Origin: an uncultured Clostridia bacterium
Lineage (GTDB): Bacteria > Bacillota > Clostridia > Oscillospirales > Acutalibacteraceae
Length of the DNA: 36,324 nt
Assembly (NCBI GenBank): GCA_937916195.1
Contig: CALFTO010000006.1
Coordinates: forward strand, 1-36,324
Direction of reading: 5' to 3'
Under the pieces are notes generated by a model. That model did not search any database, was not told the DNA's origin, and saw only the letters and a list, made by a program, of their open reading frames with translations. A program made the translations under genes and the position numbers. Below, piece after piece: positions 32,101 to 36,324 of this stretch; position 1 is the first letter of the stretch; every line of letters starts with the position of its first letter.

Positions 32101-34703
32101 CAATGAACGGTATCACAGAAAATGCTGAAGTTTGGACTCTTGTTACAGAATACCAGATTGTTGCTCCCGACGGTTCACTCGGTGAAAAGACTTATGCTAG
32201 AACATCATTTGTTGTTACAAGTGCTGTAAACGATGCTCTTTCAGATGTAACAGTAACATTTGATAATAAAGCTGAATCTAACGCAACATATCAGTTTACT
32301 AAGAAAGCTAATAACAAGGTTGAGATTCACGCAGCTTGGACATACAGAAATGTATATATTTCTGAAAAAGAAGCTCTTAACAAGGTTAATGAAACCATTC
32401 TTAATTTGAGTGCAAACAACACATACACTTATACTAACTGTGACCCACATCACACATATACTAAACTTTATGTTCCTGATTATGGTTACCATGTAGTTGA
32501 CGAAAACACAGGTGCTATTTCAGTTAATACTGCAGCAGATAATACAACACAGGTTAGCTTGAGCTCAAAGACTCCAGTAGTTCTTAACGGCACAAAAAAT
32601 CTTTCAGATGCTGAGCTTCAGTCACTTTGGTTTAAGTGGAACCTCAATAACACAGCTCCTTCTTCAAATGGTGCTGCTTATACTGCAAACACAAAAACAT
32701 ATGCTTCAGGTCAGATGTGGGCAGTTGACGAAAGTCATGCTCGTGGCGATTACACAGATGACTTCTATTCATACGCTGTAACACCTGCTACTGTAGTTTC
32801 AATTAACTACAATGCATTGAGTTCTATTGCAAGTACTGTACTTCAGCAGAAGGAAACGGAAGTTAAGTTTAACAAGACTTTCACACCTTATGTTACACTT
32901 TACAACTCTTATGACTTGGAAAATGTAGTTGCATCTAATGGTCTTAACAAAGCTGATTACGATACAACAAGCACAAATGGTGCAAAAGCTTGGGATGAAT
33001 ATAAGAATGCAGTAACATATGCAAACAACCAGCTTTATGGTAAATGGGTTGCATCAAGTTTCGTAGGAGACCACCAGACATCAGCAGCTTATGAATATGT
33101 TGACGAAAATGGCGATACACAGACTCTTGATGCTGGTTCTTCAACATTTGAATATGCTGGTATTAGACTTCAGGAAGCTGTAGAAGCTCTTGATGCTTAT
33201 AAAGTTAAAGAAGCAGAATCAGAAGCAGGAGATAGAGACCTTTCACCTAAAGATGAAGGCCATGAACTCAATGGTATCTACAACGAACTTATGGCTATGG
33301 ACGCAAAGGGCTACAAGAGCCATAACTATGTTCTTTACAGATGGTTCAAGTTCAGCGACCTTCGTGAAGGTATCAGATATGTCATCAACGCAGCAACTCG
33401 TCCTGAAGACGCTAAGAACACACTTGCTGGTGTTCCTTATGATGATGATGTAATCGCAGGTATCATTTCTCAAATCGACGATCCTGATGTTAAGGCTATC
33501 GTAGAGTCACTTAAAGAAGCTCCAACTGAAGAAGCTATTAAGGCAGCAAACGATGCAATCAATGCTTGGTTAGCACTTCCTCTCAACTACGACCTTAATA
33601 CACTCAATACTCAAGTTGCTGATATGAAGACTAACGAAGGAAGACTTATCAGCAAGTACGATGCAAGAGTAACACACTATCTTGATGATGCTCTTACAAA
33701 GTACGGTAACGTAGCTGACGACGGCACATACACAGCAGAGTCATATGCTATTTATGCTGAAAAGAAAGCAGAAGCTGAAAGAGTTCAGGGCGATGCTGAT
33801 GCAACTCAGTTCGAAATCTTCGATTCAAGATATCACTTCCTCGTTGCATACAACAACCTTGTTCTTGCAAAAGAAGCAGTTGATATGACAGCTCTTGAAG
33901 ATTCTATGGCTCAGGCTCAGGCTATTCTTGATGCTATCAACACAGACGGCGAATATACTCTTGCACCTGATGCAACAGTAGAAAGCCTTGAAGAAGCTTA
34001 CAAACAGCTTGTTGTTGCTTTGGGTATCAAAGTAACTTATGACGAAGAACAGTACTTCGTTGGCGGCAACTTCAGCGGTGTATATGCTCACGAACAGAAG
34101 GGCATGATTACAGCAGCTGAACAGCAGCCATGGGTTGACAGCATTACAGAAAACCTCAATACAGCAATCGCTAACTTTGAGGCAGCTGTAACAGCAGTAC
34201 CCGAACTTATTCTCACCGACCGTGGTGCAGAAATCGGTGCAAAGATTTCAACAACATACGGCACATCAGACGGCTTCGATGGTGCGGTATTTGGTGTTGA
34301 TACACTTGGCTTAGGCTATGATAGTGTAACAGCAACACTTGAAGAAGCATACACAACAGAAGCAGGTTACATCAAAGTAAATACAGACAACACAGATGGC
34401 GTTGAAACAACAGGTGCAGTTATCGAACTTTATGACGATAACGACGTACTTCTTGCAAGTTATGTGTTCATTTACTTTGGTGATGTAAACTCAGACGGTG
34501 GCGTTGATACAACAGACGCTTCACTTATCGAAGAGTATTCAGCTATGATTTCGGAATTCTCTGCTGAGTATTATCTTGTTGCTGGTGATGTAAATAATGA
34601 TGAAACACCAGACACAACTGATACATCAATCATTGAAGAATTTTCTGCTATGATTTCCGATATGCCTACTCAGGCTGAATGTGCTGAGTATTATGGCGGT
34701 TAA
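29166..34703 (+). CDS. Very large secreted dockerin-containing protein
   Basis: An 1845-residue exported protein. The start at 29166 is chosen because AGGAGG (29151-29156) lies 9 bases before it and it gives a standard signal peptide, MKKFKKLLSVLLAVVMMLSS, with cleavage probably after FAVLGNA. An ATG at 29136 would put 10 extra polar residues in front. The N-terminal part (to about 900) is rich in small helical segments; no enzyme motif is seen. The middle (about 930-1250) looks beta-rich and Ig-like. Residues about 1440-1710 contain FIVAR-like helical repeats (TAESYAIYAEKKAEAERVQGDADATQFEI). The last 74 residues are a two-repeat type I dockerin: GDVNSDGGVDTTDASLIEEYSAM and GDVNNDETPDTTDTSIIEEFSAM, with calcium-binding aspartate/asparagine positions. 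Function unknown; a surface or cellulosome-like scaffold partner is inferred from the dockerin. Confidence 0.85.
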   Translation: MKKFKKLLSVLLAVVMMLSSFAVLGNAYGDYKDPGDYYYDSNDNPRAYLYTDEQRASIIMDLIDGFLSTLNIHIDESFLGIDIYVDLNSFNGLCDTMASDITGLKGIAGDLSDLAGESILAGGSRESWGDQTSFKKLVEFLGANGKLINNVLSTGLDLGRLVGLIASGLDFTAINETILGLPDMLAGLVYGFGNRQITNGIGNDLKYPNTTAWDDLTGTKPTIDASLQNILYKLLTEPNNTEPTNNPDRNEIITNPEKFGATSAMIHQDENGYYYIYGTKNSFGKWTFTEASTTTDESDRHDICQWKDGSALVKGVAATELKEILNLQSGLTLYQMLEKAIPWAYDTFGGHNLDGQLRATLMQFCGAFNNGDTVDAATKATLQAKVEEYKALEDAADGDKSKLRDEFAAKQGVAGNYNFMYIDLEGKKIGDKTSDSLYYVVEWGGAWEFYHVELGEGGENVNALFDLINWEYQAPMWDTIASTASVVEGESFLLHINDIVGTILKTAMPSLAEGEANAWKTGTADNTLRDNLVALMKVVIKNAKAEIWGEHYELPADFDSYTLEQALVLIAGELLDMLMPQLVLPATVTSVEEVAVYAVREFTAEILPHLGAGWDAKIAEAVKLSGSAKEDEFLDILLNMGTSIGAYYLQNLIGLGTVTTDTSNDNDQETVPMGADYTWREILDYIVDWVLETWLGDLKGNIADDFAVLNLADDPDSLDDDQPLLKLSAIFSKLFPHLVRILGADVDGYALNLEHVYTDVREILNGDFSAVANGLLRDKDAESSANMTLYEAIAQLLIDLFGGLGMEDVTGSWGSLTGLFTTALDTTAPLNKLVGTSSDLAAFARYFVECLCGARERWVDDALIFIAMLLGYESEQSITGIVIEGVENAYTGTAVTNGSATVDYSMTLNAKGVKTYFNNGRYRTNEGALEGKESGFDDTYKIQYNQAWVEDLEGNKKSEVKNYGGYQAEPGAVASDSITMNGITENAEVWTLVTEYQIVAPDGSLGEKTYARTSFVVTSAVNDALSDVTVTFDNKAESNATYQFTKKANNKVEIHAAWTYRNVYISEKEALNKVNETILNLSANNTYTYTNCDPHHTYTKLYVPDYGYHVVDENTGAISVNTAADNTTQVSLSSKTPVVLNGTKNLSDAELQSLWFKWNLNNTAPSSNGAAYTANTKTYASGQMWAVDESHARGDYTDDFYSYAVTPATVVSINYNALSSIASTVLQQKETEVKFNKTFTPYVTLYNSYDLENVVASNGLNKADYDTTSTNGAKAWDEYKNAVTYANNQLYGKWVASSFVGDHQTSAAYEYVDENGDTQTLDAGSSTFEYAGIRLQEAVEALDAYKVKEAESEAGDRDLSPKDEGHELNGIYNELMAMDAKGYKSHNYVLYRWFKFSDLREGIRYVINAATRPEDAKNTLAGVPYDDDVIAGIISQIDDPDVKAIVESLKEAPTEEAIKAANDAINAWLALPLNYDLNTLNTQVADMKTNEGRLISKYDARVTHYLDDALTKYGNVADDGTYTAESYAIYAEKKAEAERVQGDADATQFEIFDSRYHFLVAYNNLVLAKEAVDMTALEDSMAQAQAILDAINTDGEYTLAPDATVESLEEAYKQLVVALGIKVTYDEEQYFVGGNFSGVYAHEQKGMITAAEQQPWVDSITENLNTAIANFEAAVTAVPELILTDRGAEIGAKISTTYGTSDGFDGAVFGVDTLGLGYDSVTATLEEAYTTEAGYIKVNTDNTDGVETTGAVIELYDDNDVLLASYVFIYFGDVNSDGGVDTTDASLIEEYSAMISEFSAEYYLVAGDVNNDETPDTTDTSIIEEFSAMISDMPTQAECAEYYGG

Positions 34704-34719
34704 TTTAGGAGGTTAATAC

Positions 34720-35898
34720 ATGGTTAAATTTAAAAAAGTATTGTGCCTCGTTTTATCCTTTGTAATGCTTATTAGCTGTGTAGCAGTTTCAGCTTCTGCA
34801 TTGGCAGATGGTAAAACAGCAGGTTTCATACTTGTTCCCGACAAAACAACCGTAAATCCTGGCGATGTTGTAACATATACTTTGTATATTGATACAGATT
34901 CATCAATCCAGTACGGTCAGATTAGCTTGATTTTTGTTTATAATAATAGTGTATTTACAACACCTACAAAAACAAGCATTAATAGACAGTTCGATGGTGA
35001 CTTTGCAAACTATTATAAAGATGGTAGTTTGATAAATGTTGGTGCAACTGTTTACAACAATCTTTCTAGTAAGACATCTATGACAGCTGAACAGAAAGCT
35101 GCTTATAATGCTGCTTTCCTTCTTCAGGGTACTTGTGATACAGAGAAAGGTACTGTTGCTGATGGTTATACAATTACTTCAGCAGATACAGCACAGATGA
35201 CATTCCAGTTGACTGTTGCAGATACAGTTACACCTGGAACAACCGCTACTGTTGAAATTTTGCCTTGTGCTTTTGAGTTGACATCAAACTGTTTCTATAA
35301 GAAGATTACAGATAGCACAACAAATGGTGGTTCAAAGATGGATGTTTCAACAATCGATCTTACTACTACAAAATCCGAAATTAAAGTTGGTTCATCTACA
35401 GTAGACCTTAAGTTCTCAGACGTTAAGAACCAGATTAGATTCGACAAGACAGCTGACGGCAAATATGCAAACACATTTGATGGCAGAATGGTTGTTTCAA
35501 TTGACAATCTTGCTGATGTTGTAGGTGCTGATGTTAACCTTGCAAGCGTTCAGGCAAAGATTAAGGAAATCGGTTTCCTCTATGCTAAGAACGGTGCAAT
35601 CAACGCAGACACAGCTCTTGCACAGATTAAGGGCGAAGGCGCAGCAACATACTCAGTAGCAACCGGTGGCGGATACATCTCAACTGGTTTCGCTGAAGCT
35701 GATTATGCTGTAACAGGTATCATCCACAACATTCCTGATGCTGATAAGGCAACAGCTGTTTCAGCTGCTGTTTATGCAATCTATGATTCAAACGGTGACG
35801 GCGTTGATGAGTACACAGTTCTCGTTCTTAACGGTGGTGAAACATTCACTTTCGAAGATTTGTATAGCAGAAACTTCAACACAGCTTTCCCTGCATAA
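34720..35898 (+). CDS. Secreted cohesin-like protein
   Basis: A 392-residue exported protein starting with a signal peptide (MVKFKKVLCLVLSFVMLISC), probably cut after ASALA; a lipobox reading at LISC is less likely because the hydrophobic run continues. Residues about 35-215 have the outline of a cohesin or related beta-sandwich: VNPGDVVTYTLYIDTDSSIQYGQISLIFVYNNSVF, then later TAQMTFQLTVADTVTPGTTATVEI. Residues about 240-390 form a second domain with QIRFDKTADGKY, IKEIGFLYAKNG and VYAIYDSNGDGVDEY, which resembles domains I recall from Ruminococcus secreted proteins. The gene follows the dockerin gene by 16 bases with AGGAGG at about 34708, so the two are co-expressed. The cohesin call is a fold impression only. 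Confidence 0.6.
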   Translation: MVKFKKVLCLVLSFVMLISCVAVSASALADGKTAGFILVPDKTTVNPGDVVTYTLYIDTDSSIQYGQISLIFVYNNSVFTTPTKTSINRQFDGDFANYYKDGSLINVGATVYNNLSSKTSMTAEQKAAYNAAFLLQGTCDTEKGTVADGYTITSADTAQMTFQLTVADTVTPGTTATVEILPCAFELTSNCFYKKITDSTTNGGSKMDVSTIDLTTTKSEIKVGSSTVDLKFSDVKNQIRFDKTADGKYANTFDGRMVVSIDNLADVVGADVNLASVQAKIKEIGFLYAKNGAINADTALAQIKGEGAATYSVATGGGYISTGFAEADYAVTGIIHNIPDADKATAVSAAVYAIYDSNGDGVDEYTVLVLNGGETFTFEDLYSRNFNTAFPA

Positions 35899-35963
35899 TT
35901 TGACGGGATAACTAACGAACATTAACTAACTATATGAATTTTTTGAAAGGAGCTAGAACAGCT

Positions 35964-36077
35964 ATGAAATTTGAATATGTAACACCCGATTTCGATGTTA
36001 CTGTATACGAAATCGAAGACGTAATCACTGTTTCTGGTTTCGGTGATAATACTGGTGACAACGGTTGGATGGACTAA
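35964..36077 (+). CDS. Small peptide, 37 residues, unknown function
   Basis: ATG at 35964 follows AAAGGAGC at about 35946-35953. The peptide is acidic: MKFEYVTPDFDVTVYEIEDV, then ITVSGFGDNTGDNGWMD. The first 20 residues look leader-like (alternating aromatic/valine and acidic residues), and the last 15 are rich in Gly, Asn, Asp and Trp. From memory, many gut Clostridia carry small ORFs of this general pattern (Y..P...E.EDVIT.SG) whose role is unknown. It lies 65 bases after the cohesin-like gene and just before the operon terminator, so it belongs to that transcript. No maturase, protease or exporter is nearby in the window. A ribosomally made modified peptide, a signal peptide or a surface-associated small protein are all possible. 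Confidence 0.7.
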   Translation: MKFEYVTPDFDVTVYEIEDVITVSGFGDNTGDNGWMD

Positions 36078-36111
36078 TCCAACAACAGTGATGAATAAAG
36101 AATAATCTTTT

Positions 36112-36143
36112 CCCCCGTTGGTTAACCCCAACGGGGGTTTTTT
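36112..36143 (+). terminator. Rho-independent terminator of the secreted-protein operon
   Basis: A 10-bp perfect stem (CCCCCGTTGG at 36112-36121, CCAACGGGGG at 36128-36137) with a 6-base loop is followed by TTTTTT. It starts 35 bases after the small-peptide stop. Confidence 0.93.
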
Positions 36144-36172
36144 GAATGTAGAATTAATTTATGTGTTTTTTC

Positions 36173-36232
36173 CTTCCTCTGACGAGGGACGGAAAGGGAA
36201 AATGCGTAGGGACAGAACTCCTGTTCTGTCCA
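36173..36232. repeat. Degenerate piece of the hairpin-rich repeat
   Basis: CCTCTGACGAGGG at 36176-36188, the terminal sequence of the repeat at 1543-1715, is followed by the palindrome GGACAGAAC-TCCT-GTTCTGTCC at 36210-36231. No second terminal repeat follows before the window ends. The rest to 36324 has no gene; it holds ATGATAGTAAACAG at 36283-36296 and ATGATAGTATACAG at 36307-36320, a direct repeat with a 24-base period. Confidence 0.55.
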
Positions 36233-36324
36233 CAAAAAATCTATACATTATTACGGACAGACAAGGATGTGTACAGTGTAGTATGATAGTAAACAGGTAG
36301 TGCAAGATGATAGTATACAGTTTT

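Overview
The window is the chromosomal replication-origin region of a low-GC Gram-positive bacterium, most likely a Clostridia member of the Oscillospiraceae/Ruminococcaceae type. The gene content and order are those of the Firmicutes origin: dnaA, dnaN, a YaaA-type S4 gene, recF, a RemB-type gene, gyrB and gyrA run leftward, and rpmH, rnpA, yidD, yidC, jag, mnmG, rsmG, noc-like parB, parA and parB run rightward. Dockerin-bearing secreted protein, DUF3048 lipoprotein and GC-rich hairpin repeats in an AT-rich background fit a gut Clostridium. The taxon is inferred from this content; no rRNA or other taxonomic marker beyond these genes is present.

Layout. 1-1528 (+): tail of an AMP-forming acyl ligase, an acyl carrier protein and an unrecognised eight-helix membrane protein. 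1543-1743: a hairpin-rich interspersed repeat and the terminator of the leftward operon. 1750-15616 (-): dnaA, then dnaN-yaaA-recF-remB-gyrB-gyrA, followed by an LCP wall-polymer ligase, a CPBP protease, tadA, mnmE and an Mrp/NBP35 ATPase. Most of these genes abut or overlap. The origin is bipartite: AT-rich DNA with non-canonical DnaA boxes (TTTTCRACA) lies on both sides of dnaA, and a DnaA-trio-like unwinding element sits just upstream of dnaN. 15962-26598 (+): ribosome, RNase P, membrane insertion, tRNA modification and chromosome segregation genes, with two consensus parS sites, then serS. 26632-28473: two lipoproteins. 28776-36143: a strong promoter, a roughly 285-nt structured leader, a 1845-residue dockerin protein, a cohesin-like secreted protein, a 37-residue peptide and a terminator.

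The most unusual feature is a pair of small cassettes at 18791-19284 and 21187-21656, one on each side of mnmG. Each consists of 50-bp inverted repeats, built from two hairpins, tightly enclosing one DUF559 (Vsr-like/PD-(D/E)XK) nuclease gene. In copy 2 the arms match perfectly and the nuclease gene carries a one-base deletion. In copy 1 one hairpin has changed with compensating substitutions. The two nuclease genes share a 128-nt stretch of complete identity inside diverged flanks. This looks like a minimal nuclease-carrying mobile element. A second group worth attention is the secreted operon at the right end, with its structured leader, possible cohesin-dockerin pair and orphan small peptide.

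How the genes work together: DnaA opens the origin, DnaN/RecF/gyrase support replication and repair, ParA/ParB/Noc act on the parS sites to segregate the origin, and MnmE/MnmG/TadA modify tRNA. MnmE and MnmG form one enzyme complex, but their genes lie on opposite arms here.
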